Shown in pieces: positions 57,324 through 64,000 of a stretch of DNA of 64,000 bases; position 1 is the first letter of the stretch; every line of letters begins with the position of its first letter. The notes below the pieces were generated by a model, which was not told the DNA's origin, ran no database searches, and saw only the letters and a list, made by a program, of their open reading frames with translations. This stretch comes from Algisphaera agarilytica (GTDB taxonomy: Bacteria > Planctomycetota > Phycisphaerae > Phycisphaerales > Phycisphaeraceae). The stretch covers positions 2,052,836 to 2,116,835 of the forward strand of contig NZ_JACHGY010000001.1 in NCBI RefSeq assembly GCF_014207595.1, in the 5' to 3' direction. Position numbers and translations under genes: made by a program.

Positions 57324-57839
57324 TCAATATTGAATCACCGCGTGGACGTTGTCGTAGGGCTTGATCTTCTCTCGGCCGTTGAGGAACGCCAACTCGATCG
57401 CCACGGTCACGCCGACCACGTCTGCGCCCAGGTCGTGGACCAGGTCGAGGCAGGCCTTGAGGGTGCCGCCGGTCGCGAGCAGGTCATCGACCATGAGGAC
57501 TTTTTGACCCTGGCTGATGGCGTCGGTGTGGATCTCGAGGGTGTCGGTGCCGTATTCGAGATCGTAGGACTGCGAGGCGGTTGTGTGGGGGAGTTTGCCG
57601 GGCTTGCGGATGGGCACGAAGCCGGCCGAGAGGGCCTGGGCGATGGCGGTGCCGAAGATGAAGCCGCGTGACTCGGCCCCGCAGACGACCTCGATGCCCT
57701 TGCCGCGGAAAGGGTTGGCCATGCGTTCGACGGCCATCGCCAGCCCCGCGGGGTCTTTGAGCAGCGGGGTGATGTCTTTGAAGTTGATCCCGGGCTTGGG
57801 GTAGTCGGGGATGTCGCGGATGAGGGTGGTTAAATCCAT
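57324..57839 (-). CDS. apt: Adenine phosphoribosyltransferase
   Basis: 171 residues. PRPP-binding motif VLMVDDLLATGGTL and the start MDLTTLIRDIPDYPKPGINFKD, with GAESRGFIFGTAIA (5'-phosphate loop). It converts adenine and PRPP to AMP for purine salvage. Lies between the CPBP protease and murA. Confidence 0.96.
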   Translation of the reverse strand: MDLTTLIRDIPDYPKPGINFKDITPLLKDPAGLAMAVERMANPFRGKGIEVVCGAESRGFIFGTAIAQALSAGFVPIRKPGKLPHTTASQSYDLEYGTDTLEIHTDAISQGQKVLMVDDLLATGGTLKACLDLVHDLGADVVGVTVAIELAFLNGREKIKPYDNVHAVIQY

Positions 57840-57848
57840 AGGGCGCTC

Positions 57849-58007
57849 GGGGTTAGGCGCTAGGCGCTAGGAAAACGGGTCAGGCCGTGGTTTGTTGGAC
57901 GCAGAAGCGCGATTCTGGCGATGATGGTACAACCATTTGTAGTGCGACACCCGTTGCACCCTACGCCTTTTTCCTAGCGCCTAGCGCCTAACCCCTAGCG
58001 CCTACCC
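57849..58007. repeat. Inverted repeat of GGCGCTAGG words upstream of murA
   Basis: Left arm GGTTAGGCGCTAGGCGCTAG (57849-57875) and right arm CTAGCGCCTAGCGCCTAACC plus CCTAGCGCCTA (57968-58007) are inverse. The right arm ends two bases before the murA start, so it occupies its ribosome-binding region. Confidence 0.8.
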
Positions 58008-58008
58008 C

Positions 58009-59379
58009 ATGGATTCATTCCTCATCACCGGCGGCCGACCCCTCCGCGGCAGCGTCCGCATCAACGGCGCGAAAAACGCCTGCCTGCCGCTCATGGCCTG
58101 TGCCCTGCTCACCGACAAGCCGGTGACGCTGACCAACGTTCCGAACCTGGCCGACATCCGCAACATGCAGCGGCTGCTCGACTCGCTGGGCTGCTCGCTC
58201 TCCCACGCCAAGCCGGAGGCTGCGGAGCGCAGCGACAAAGCCCCGGATCAAGCCGGCTCCTCCCCCGACGCCCTCACCATCCACGCCGCCGACCACTCCA
58301 AGGTCGTCGCCCACTACGACATCGTCCGCACCATGCGGGCGGGTATCTGCGTGCTCGGCCCGCTGCTCGCCTCCCGCGGCAAGGCCCGCGTCTCCATGCC
58401 CGGCGGCTGCGCGATCGGTGCCCGACCCGTTGACCTGCACCTACGCGGGCTCGAGGCGCTCGGTGCGACCATCACCCTCGATGCCGGCTACATCGTCGCC
58501 GAGGCCCCCAAGGGCGGCCGCCTCAAAGGGGCCCACATTTTCCTCGGCGGGCCCAACGGCTCGACTGCCCTGGGCACGGCCAACGTCATGTCCGCCGCCA
58601 CCCTCGCTCAAGGCACGACCGTGATCGAGTGCGCCGCCTGCGAGCCCGAGATCGTCGACGTCGGCAACCTGCTCCTCGCCATGGGCGCCAAGATCACCGG
58701 CCTCGGCTCGCCCCGCATCACCATCGAAGGCGTCGACGCCCTGCACGGCACACCCAACGCGCACCCCGTCATCCCCGACCGCATCGAGGCCGGCACCTAC
58801 CTCATGGCCGCCGCCATCACCCACGGCGACGTCACCCTCGAGAACTTCCCGACCGACGACCTCGGTGCAGCATTGGACCGTCTCCACGAGATCGGCGTGA
58901 CGATTGACCGCGTGTCGCCCGACGGCTCCACATCCGAAATCCGAAATCAAAAATCCGAAATCGTAAGAGTCGCCGTCGCTCGTCGGCTCAACCCCGTGCA
59001 GGTCGTGACCCAGCCCCACCCCGGCTTCCCCACCGACCTCCAGGCCCAGATCATGGCCCTGCTCACCCTGGCGGACGGCAACGCGATCATCACCGAAAAG
59101 ATTTTCCCCGACCGATTCCTCCACGTCGCCGAGCTGCAGCGCATGGGTGCGAACATCACCCGCGTCGGCCCCAGCGCCATGATCACCGGCGTCCGCGAAC
59201 TCGTCGGCGCCCCGGTCATGGCCAGCGACCTCCGCGCCTCTGCAGGCCTGGTCATCGCCGCCCTCGCCGCCCGCGGCCAAACCCAGGTCAACCGCGTGTA
59301 CCACCTTGACCGCGGTTACGAGCAGATGGAAGTGACGCTGCAAGGATTGGGTGCGGAGATCGAACGGGTCAAAGAGTAA
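58009..59379 (+). CDS. murA: UDP-N-acetylglucosamine 1-carboxyvinyltransferase
   Basis: 456 residues. Start RGSVRINGAKNACLPLMA with the KN pair, active-site Cys in MPGGCAIGARPVDLHL, GTANVMSAATLAQGTT, and a C-terminal DRGYEQMEVTLQGLGA. It transfers enolpyruvate from PEP to UDP-GlcNAc, first step of peptidoglycan synthesis and fosfomycin target. Two in-frame repeat insertions: family B KPEAAERSDKAPD (58210-58248) and an SEIRNQKSEI stretch (58932-58963). The start has no clear ribosome site, since the inverted repeat abuts it. Confidence 0.96.
   Translation: MDSFLITGGRPLRGSVRINGAKNACLPLMACALLTDKPVTLTNVPNLADIRNMQRLLDSLGCSLSHAKPEAAERSDKAPDQAGSSPDALTIHAADHSKVVAHYDIVRTMRAGICVLGPLLASRGKARVSMPGGCAIGARPVDLHLRGLEALGATITLDAGYIVAEAPKGGRLKGAHIFLGGPNGSTALGTANVMSAATLAQGTTVIECAACEPEIVDVGNLLLAMGAKITGLGSPRITIEGVDALHGTPNAHPVIPDRIEAGTYLMAAAITHGDVTLENFPTDDLGAALDRLHEIGVTIDRVSPDGSTSEIRNQKSEIVRVAVARRLNPVQVVTQPHPGFPTDLQAQIMALLTLADGNAIITEKIFPDRFLHVAELQRMGANITRVGPSAMITGVRELVGAPVMASDLRASAGLVIAALAARGQTQVNRVYHLDRGYEQMEVTLQGLGAEIERVKE
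58210..58248. repeat. Palindromic repeat, family B, inside murA
   Basis: 39-base match, 100 percent identical, to 29184-29222 in valS. See murA. Confidence 0.92.
58932..58963. repeat. Tandem ATCCGAAATC repeat in murA
   Basis: ATCCGAAATCCGAAATCAAA then AATCCGAAATCG, three repeats of a short word, translated in frame as SEIRNQKSEI. Similar words are common in planctomycete genomes. Confidence 0.8.
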
Positions 59380-59380
59380 T

Positions 59381-59746
59381 TTAGCGATTTGGTGATTTTG
59401 GGCGGGAAGCGGTTTTTCGACTTGCGGCGAAGATTTTCGTGAGCTCGTTGGCCTCTTGTAGTAATCCGCAGACTCTGGGTTCGGGCAACAGCTTTGCCTC
59501 GATAATCATTTCCAGCCAAAACGCTGATTCGTCTGCCTCTTTCACCACGTTACTGAGCTTTGATAAGAACTCTTTGGTGCTGCGCCCCCGCCGGACCGCG
59601 CGATAATTGGCAGCCACCGAAGAGGCGCTGCGGATCAATTGTTTCCCGAACGTTCGTCCAGCTGCCGATTGGGGTAAGGCATCCACCAATTTGACCACAC
59701 GAATCGCGAACGACTTGGAACGCAGCTCCAACTCATCAGGCGTCAT
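59381..59746 (-). CDS. Four-helix-bundle protein (23S intervening-sequence-type)
   Basis: 121 residues. Matches the small four-helix-bundle family (LRSKSFAIRVVKLVDALPQ, RSASSVAANYRAVRRGRSTKEF, VKEADESAFWLEMIIEA). Members are found in intervening sequences of 23S rRNA genes or as solitary genes. The gene is bordered on both sides by GATTT/AAATC repeat words, which suggests mobility with this repeat family. Convergent with murA. Confidence 0.88.
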   Translation of the reverse strand: MTPDELELRSKSFAIRVVKLVDALPQSAAGRTFGKQLIRSASSVAANYRAVRRGRSTKEFLSKLSNVVKEADESAFWLEMIIEAKLLPEPRVCGLLQEANELTKIFAASRKTASRPKSPNR

Positions 59747-59802
59747 GCCAGCCTCCGGAAAATCGCTAAATCACTAAATCACGAAATCATCAAATGTGAA
59801 GC

Positions 59803-60291
59803 TCAATAATCGGGCTCGAACGTCTCACGCCGGAACTCTTTTGCGGCACCCGTGAGTTTCTTGACGTACTTCTCGGGCATCTGATCGTCCCTCACGTAAT
59901 GCATGGTGTAGGTCTTGCCCGCTTCGAGCTTGGCGTGAAGGATGACCTCGGCCGAGCCGAACTGCATCTCGCTGATGTCCTTGCTTTGAAAGCCACCTTT
60001 GCGGAAAGGAATCTGTTGACCGGTGGCGTCGTCGATCACGACGAAGTGGCGCTCAGCCCAGAGTGCCCAGTTGGGGGTTGCGCTTTGGGGGCTGATGGTT
60101 TCTTCGGGACCGTCGGTGAAGTTCATCATTGTGGTGACAATCACCTGCAAATCGCATTCGTTGTTTGAATCCGGTGCGCCGATGGCGTATCCCACGAGCT
60201 CCCCCTGGTCGGCGTTGAGCATCTTCATGCCGTAGAACATCCCGCCTAGCGCAATAATCAACATGCCACCCCAAACCACTGCCTTCGCCAT
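59803..60291 (-). CDS. Membrane-anchored hypothetical protein
   Basis: 162 residues with an N-terminal hydrophobic segment (VVWGGMLIIALGGMFYG) and a domain with GELVGYAIGAPDSNNECDLQV, HFVVIDDATGQQIPF and TYTMHYVRDDQMPEKYVKK. No recognised family. Probably a single-pass membrane protein facing the periplasm. Confidence 0.7.
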   Translation of the reverse strand: MAKAVVWGGMLIIALGGMFYGMKMLNADQGELVGYAIGAPDSNNECDLQVIVTTMMNFTDGPEETISPQSATPNWALWAERHFVVIDDATGQQIPFRKGGFQSKDISEMQFGSAEVILHAKLEAGKTYTMHYVRDDQMPEKYVKKLTGAAKEFRRETFEPDY

Positions 60292-60396
60292 CGCTAAACC
60301 CTTTCACGGAAATTAAGAATCGTCTTGCCCGGCCAACGATCGGCCCGGTCGCTATCGTATCACTGAAACTACGCAAAACCGCTCGCCGAACTGCAC

Positions 60397-60672
60397 ATGA
60401 CTGAAAATAATCCCTCGGAACACCCCGCTGAACCCGCCGCGCCCGAGGCGGTGCCGGACAGCCTCCTGGACCTGCTGGTCTGTCCCTTGACCCGTTCGCC
60501 GCTCCGTAAAGAGGGCGACTGGCTGGTGGCGACCAGCCCGATCGATACGGGGCTGCGTTACCCGATCCGCAACGGCATCCCGGTGCTGCTGGCCGACGAA
60601 GCGACCCTGCCCGACGGCGTTGCGAGTTTGGAAGAGTTCAAGACGCGGTACGCCGACGCGATCCCCGGCTGA
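60397..60672 (+). CDS. Trm112-family protein
   Basis: 91 residues, with the Trm112 pattern LLDLLVCPLTRSPL and LRYPIRNGIPVLLADEA. Such proteins are small scaffolds or activators for methyltransferases or are orphan in bacteria. The next gene starts six bases after its stop. Confidence 0.85.
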   Translation: MTENNPSEHPAEPAAPEAVPDSLLDLLVCPLTRSPLRKEGDWLVATSPIDTGLRYPIRNGIPVLLADEATLPDGVASLEEFKTRYADAIPG

Positions 60673-60678
60673 GCGACC

Positions 60679-61584
60679 ATGACGACAAGCATCGATCAGT
60701 TCTGCGACCTGCACATGCACTCGACCGCCTCGGATGGCACCGATGCGCCCGAGGCGTTGCCGCGTCTGTGCAAAGCCGCGGGGCTGTCGGGATTTGCATT
60801 GACCGACCACGACACCACCGCGGGCGTCGCCGCCTGTGCCGCGGCGGCGAAGAAACTCAAGATCACCTTCGTCCCCGGCATCGAGCTGTCGGCCAACCCC
60901 GATCTCGATGAGACCGGGCAGCCCGTCGGCTCGCTTCACCTTCTGGGCCACCACATCGACCCGGACCACGAACACCTCGCGGAGATCAGCAAACGCCTCG
61001 GGCGGGCGCGGGCCGAGCGCAACCCGATGATCATCGAGAAGCTCAACGGCCTGGGCGTGAGTATCACCTACGACGAGGTGATCGAGTTGGCCGAGGCGGG
61101 TGCGTCGCAGGAGGGCGCTGCGGCGTCGGCCCCGGCGATCGTCGGCCGACCGCATATCGGGCAGGTGCTAGTCAACAAGGGCTACGTGAAATCGATCCAC
61201 GAGGCGTTTGCCCGCTACATCGGCAGCAACGGCGCGGCCTACGCCCGGAGGGACCTGCTCAGTGCGGCGGAAGCGATCGAGGCGATCCACGCCGCGGGCG
61301 GGCTGGTGACCCTGGCCCACCCCGTGCACTTGGAAGCAGCGGATGCGGAAGAGCTAGAACACACGGTGGCGCGTTTGGTGGACCTGGGGCTTGATGGGAT
61401 CGAGACCCGGCACAGCGACCACACGCCCGGGGATGTGAAACGCTTCGAGCGGTTGGCCGAGCGTTTTCGGTTGCTGACCACGGGCGGCAGCGACTACCAC
61501 GGCTCGAGGAAGTCGATCGCGCTGGGCAGCCAGAAGGTGCCGATGGCGGTTTGCGATCGCCTGACGCAGGCTGTGCGGGGATAA
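60679..61584 (+). CDS. PHP-domain phosphoesterase
   Basis: 301 residues of the PHP family (5'-3' exoribonuclease / 3',5'-nucleotide phosphatase type). N-terminal DLHMHSTASDGTDAPEA (metal ligands), FALTDHDTTAGV, LSANPDL, and RPHIGQVLVNKGYVKSIHEAF, LVTLAHPVHL, GSDYHGSRK. It hydrolyses phosphate esters with a trinuclear metal site. Translationally close to the Trm112 gene. Confidence 0.92.
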   Translation: MTTSIDQFCDLHMHSTASDGTDAPEALPRLCKAAGLSGFALTDHDTTAGVAACAAAAKKLKITFVPGIELSANPDLDETGQPVGSLHLLGHHIDPDHEHLAEISKRLGRARAERNPMIIEKLNGLGVSITYDEVIELAEAGASQEGAAASAPAIVGRPHIGQVLVNKGYVKSIHEAFARYIGSNGAAYARRDLLSAAEAIEAIHAAGGLVTLAHPVHLEAADAEELEHTVARLVDLGLDGIETRHSDHTPGDVKRFERLAERFRLLTTGGSDYHGSRKSIALGSQKVPMAVCDRLTQAVRG

Positions 61585-61718
61585 GCGCCGGAAATCTACA
61601 AGAATCGCTGAGAAACCTCATCGGGTTTGGAGAGTCGCGCCCTATGATGAGAGTGGGTGGTGTGGTTCCGAGGTTCTCTCGGTGGTGGTTAGCGGGCACT
61701 TGGCGAAAGGGAAGCAAC

Positions 61719-62468
61719 ATGGTGGATCGACTCGGGCCGATTATGTCGTATTTGCGTAAGCAGACGGATACTCCGCGGCGTCCGACGCCCTGTGGCGGGC
61801 ACGACACGGAGCTCCCGTTTTTCACGGTCAGCCGGCAGGCGGGCGCGGGCGGTGAGCCGTTGGCTCATCGCTTGGCGGAACGTCTGAACCTGTTTGATCT
61901 CAGTGATCGGCCGTGGTCGACGTTTGACCGCGAGTTGGTCGAGCGGGTCGCGTCTGACCACAACCTGTCTGCGGAACTGATCGACACGATCGGCATGGGC
62001 GGACGCAACTGGTTGGAGGACATGTTCGAGACCATGACCACCCGGCCGTTGATGCGGCCCGGCGAGCTGGAGCTGTACCGCTCGGTGGCCGAGACGGTGA
62101 TGGCGCTCGCCGAAGCGGGGCGGGTGGTGTTGGTCGGTCAGGGCGCTGCGTTCATCACCCAGCAGCGCACCGGCGGGATCCACGTGCGTCTGGTCGCGCC
62201 GCTGTCGCACCGCATCGAGACGACCGCGTGGGCGCGTCAGCTCACGCGTCGTGAAGCGCTGGAATACATCCGCCGGACCGAGCGTCGGCGGGAAGCGTTC
62301 TTCCGCCGGTTCTGGCCGGACCAGAGCCTGACCGCCGAATCGTTCACGGTGACCTTCAACACGGCTCACAGCACGACCGATCAGCAGGTCGACGCACTGA
62401 TTGCGATGTTGCCGCAGTACGCGCCGCAGCGCATCCTCGACACGGTGGAACTGCACGAGTCGCGGTAA
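61719..62468 (+). CDS. Cytidylate-kinase-like protein
   Basis: 249 residues from ATG 61719 (AAAGGGAAG ahead). Matches the cytidylate kinase-like family: FFTVSRQAGAGGEPLAHRLAERL in place of a classical Walker A, FDRELVERVASDHNLSAELI, LVGQGAAFITQ and AFFRRFW. True kinase activity is uncertain; the P-loop is atypical. Function not known. Confidence 0.8.
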   Translation: MVDRLGPIMSYLRKQTDTPRRPTPCGGHDTELPFFTVSRQAGAGGEPLAHRLAERLNLFDLSDRPWSTFDRELVERVASDHNLSAELIDTIGMGGRNWLEDMFETMTTRPLMRPGELELYRSVAETVMALAEAGRVVLVGQGAAFITQQRTGGIHVRLVAPLSHRIETTAWARQLTRREALEYIRRTERRREAFFRRFWPDQSLTAESFTVTFNTAHSTTDQQVDALIAMLPQYAPQRILDTVELHESR

Positions 62469-62499
62469 GCGAAAACCGCAGTTTCAACATGAAGTAACG

Positions 62500-62580
62500 T
62501 TTAGCGGGCGGCACGAAGTGCACCGCGCGTGTCGTTTCAGAATCGATCGGACGCGGGACGCTGCGCGTCACCCGCTAAAC
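62500..62580. repeat. Intergenic inverted repeat (GTTTAGCGGG type)
   Basis: Left end GTTTAGCGGG (62500-62509) and right end CCCGCTAAAC (62571-62580) are exact inverse; inner hairpins GCGGCACGAAGTGCACCGC and CGGGACGCTGCGCGTCACCCG. A probable dispersed element, between the cytidylate-kinase-like and CHAD genes. Confidence 0.78.
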
Positions 62581-62601
62581 ACGAGTGGGCGCAATGTGAA
62601 C

Positions 62602-63441
62602 TCAGCCGCGCCACGCGGTCCAGTATCCCTGCATTCGTTTGAGGAACGCGGGGGTTGTCTCGACGAAGAGCTGCTGCCGGAGGCGGGCGGTGTCTTGGCC
62701 GTACTGGGCGAGGGTCTCATCGATCCGGGCGAGTAGCGCTTCGTGCTGTTCCGTAGCGGGACGCAGGGCGGCGAGCTGGGCTTGTTTGCGGGCGTTGCGC
62801 TCGAGTGCTCGCAGCGCTTTGCGGTAGGGTTCGAGCAGCACGGGGCAGGCGCGTTCAAAGCTCTGGAGCTGTAGGGCCAGGCGGTCCAGGGCATCAGCGG
62901 TGTCTGCGGCGGGGCCGTTGGTCTGCACGAGTTTGGCCGCGCGCTGATATGACAAGCGCAGGCCGGGGGTCAGGAGTTCGAACCCGCCGTCGGGCAGGTG
63001 CCAGTAGCGGGCCCGCATGCGCAGTTCCGCGAGGTCGGCGACGAGGCGAAGCTGCTTGGGGTCGGGGCCCTGCTTCTTGCGCTTGCGCGGCTTGGCCTCG
63101 GCGGTGTCGGCGATGAGTTGTTCCCGCAACGCCTGGACGTCGAGCTTGGGGTCTTGGTTGGCGACGTCGGCGAGCGTGTCGAGCCGGAGGTCGGCGACGG
63201 GGGAGAGCTGTTTGAGGCAACGCACGACCTGCCGGTGCTCGCGGTTGAACACTTCGCCGCCGAGAGGTCGCCGGAACTGGTGCAGCAGGGCTTGGAGGCG
63301 TTGCAGTTCGCGGCGGGCGGCGGCGGGGTCGGCCGAGCCGTTGCCGGTGAGCGATTCGATCGCCGCGTCGAGCTGGCGCGTGGCGCCGCGGCGGACGGCT
63401 TTAACGATCGGGTCGGTGCGTTTAATCAAAAGCGGCGGCAT
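62602..63441 (-). CDS. CHAD-domain protein
   Basis: 279 residues, almost all helical. Sequence order (QLDAAIESL, AAARRELQRLQALLHQFRRPL, HRQVVRCLKQLSPVADLRLDTL) matches the CHAD domain, which binds polyphosphate in related proteins through conserved His. Some positions have His replaced here. Not associated with a CYTH phosphatase gene in the window. Confidence 0.75.
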   Translation of the reverse strand: MPPLLIKRTDPIVKAVRRGATRQLDAAIESLTGNGSADPAAARRELQRLQALLHQFRRPLGGEVFNREHRQVVRCLKQLSPVADLRLDTLADVANQDPKLDVQALREQLIADTAEAKPRKRKKQGPDPKQLRLVADLAELRMRARYWHLPDGGFELLTPGLRLSYQRAAKLVQTNGPAADTADALDRLALQLQSFERACPVLLEPYRKALRALERNARKQAQLAALRPATEQHEALLARIDETLAQYGQDTARLRQQLFVETTPAFLKRMQGYWTAWRG

Positions 63442-63488
63442 GGCCCCAGCTTAGCGAACCGCAGATATGAGGGGTGTGAAAAACCCGC

Positions 63489-64000
63489 TTACTGGAACGG
63501 GATATCGATCGCGAAGCTGACGCTGCGTTCTTCGTCGAAGTCTTCGGACACGAGCGGGATGGCGAAGTCGATGGCGAACGGGGCCTGGCTGAGGAAGGCG
63601 ACGTTGAGGCGGATGCCCGCGCCGACGCTGACCCGCCACTGGTCGAGGTTGATGTCGTTGTCCGAGGTCAGGGTGCCCTGGTCGGTGAAGACCACGCCGC
63701 GGAGGTATTGGTCGGCGATGGGGAATTCGTACTGCAGTCCGGTGAGCAGGAGGAACTCGCCGCCGACCGCGTCTTCGCCGAGGGTCAGGGTGTCGGCCCG
63801 GATGCCGCGTGGGCCCATGCCCCGGTTCTCGAAGCCGCGGAAGGTCGAGTGGCCGCCGGCGTAGAAACGTTCGAACAGCGGGGCTTCGCCTTCGTCGAAG
63901 ATGTACCCGCCGTCGATGCGGAACCGCAGCACGCTCTTGCGGTCCAGAAAGTCCTGGGCGACGGTCCAGAACTTGTCGTAGGACACGTTGGCCTTGGTGA
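63489..64000 (-). CDS. BamA/Omp85 outer-membrane protein, C-terminal part (5' end outside window)
   Basis: The frame is open to the window edge. The visible 170 residues are the C-terminal barrel of the Omp85 (surface antigen D15) family: PLFERFYAGGHSTFRGFENRG (the conserved VRGF-type loop region), GLQYEFPIADQYLRGVVFTD and the terminal AIDIPFQ ending in an aromatic-type strand. It assembles beta-barrel proteins into the outer membrane; assignment as BamA rather than TamA is likely but needs the POTRA domains, which are outside. Confidence 0.88.
   Translation of the reverse strand, partial: TKANVSYDKFWTVAQDFLDRKSVLRFRIDGGYIFDEGEAPLFERFYAGGHSTFRGFENRGMGPRGIRADTLTLGEDAVGGEFLLLTGLQYEFPIADQYLRGVVFTDQGTLTSDNDINLDQWRVSVGAGIRLNVAFLSQAPFAIDFAIPLVSEDFDEERSVSFAIDIPFQ

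Overview
The window looks like a chromosomal segment of a planctomycete of the class Phycisphaerae. Support: high-GC coding with many G/C-ending codons, peptidoglycan genes (murA, murC), a BamA-type outer-membrane protein, RTX/dockerin-like surface proteins, GH57 glycogen branching, and short palindromic repeats sitting inside essential genes. The class assignment is inference from gene content, not from a marker tree. No rRNA or CRISPR is present; one tRNA (Gly-GCC) is.

Region 1 (1-6.4 kb), moderate GC: the 3' part of a giant secreted protein with lectin-like, PKD, dockerin-like, RTX and calcium-repeat modules, ending in a nuclease-like C-terminal domain. It overlaps by 4 bp a 317-residue gene that fits the role of an immunity protein: a candidate polymorphic toxin/immunity pair.

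Region 2 (6.5-13.4 kb): stress/regulatory cluster. An HxlR regulator and two broken divergent genes (DUF5519, solute-binding protein) share a conserved operator-like motif. A TetR regulator controls (by three matching ACCGATCGGT-type sites) a likely five-gene operon: CMD/AhpD-like, SDR, LolA-like (with an in-frame stop), thioredoxin-like and ThuA. Several genes here carry a single lesion.

Region 3 (13.5-18.7 kb): degraded umuDC, then a low-GC island with a DGQHR-domain protein (apparent one-base frameshift) and a Dam-type adenine methylase, bounded by short paired direct repeats and ending at tRNA-Gly.

Region 4 (18.7-64 kb): core genome. It holds gatA and asparaginase, UDP-xylose synthase, DUF501, recO, valS, sulfotransferase, serB, ffh, a FlgG-like lipoprotein, ileS with an isoleucine leader peptide and overlapping terminator/antiterminator, an NtrC-type two-component system, murC, GH57 branching enzyme, rdgB, leuC, a RAYT transposase remnant with its palindromic repeats, a TolC-like lipoprotein, cysC, CPBP protease, apt, murA, a four-helix-bundle protein, a PHP phosphoesterase, a cytidylate-kinase-like protein, a CHAD protein and the C-terminal half of BamA.

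The points most worth following are the ileS attenuator, the toxin/immunity pair, the DGQHR-Dam island, and at least four families of palindromic repeat inserted in frame in valS, ileS, recO and murA.
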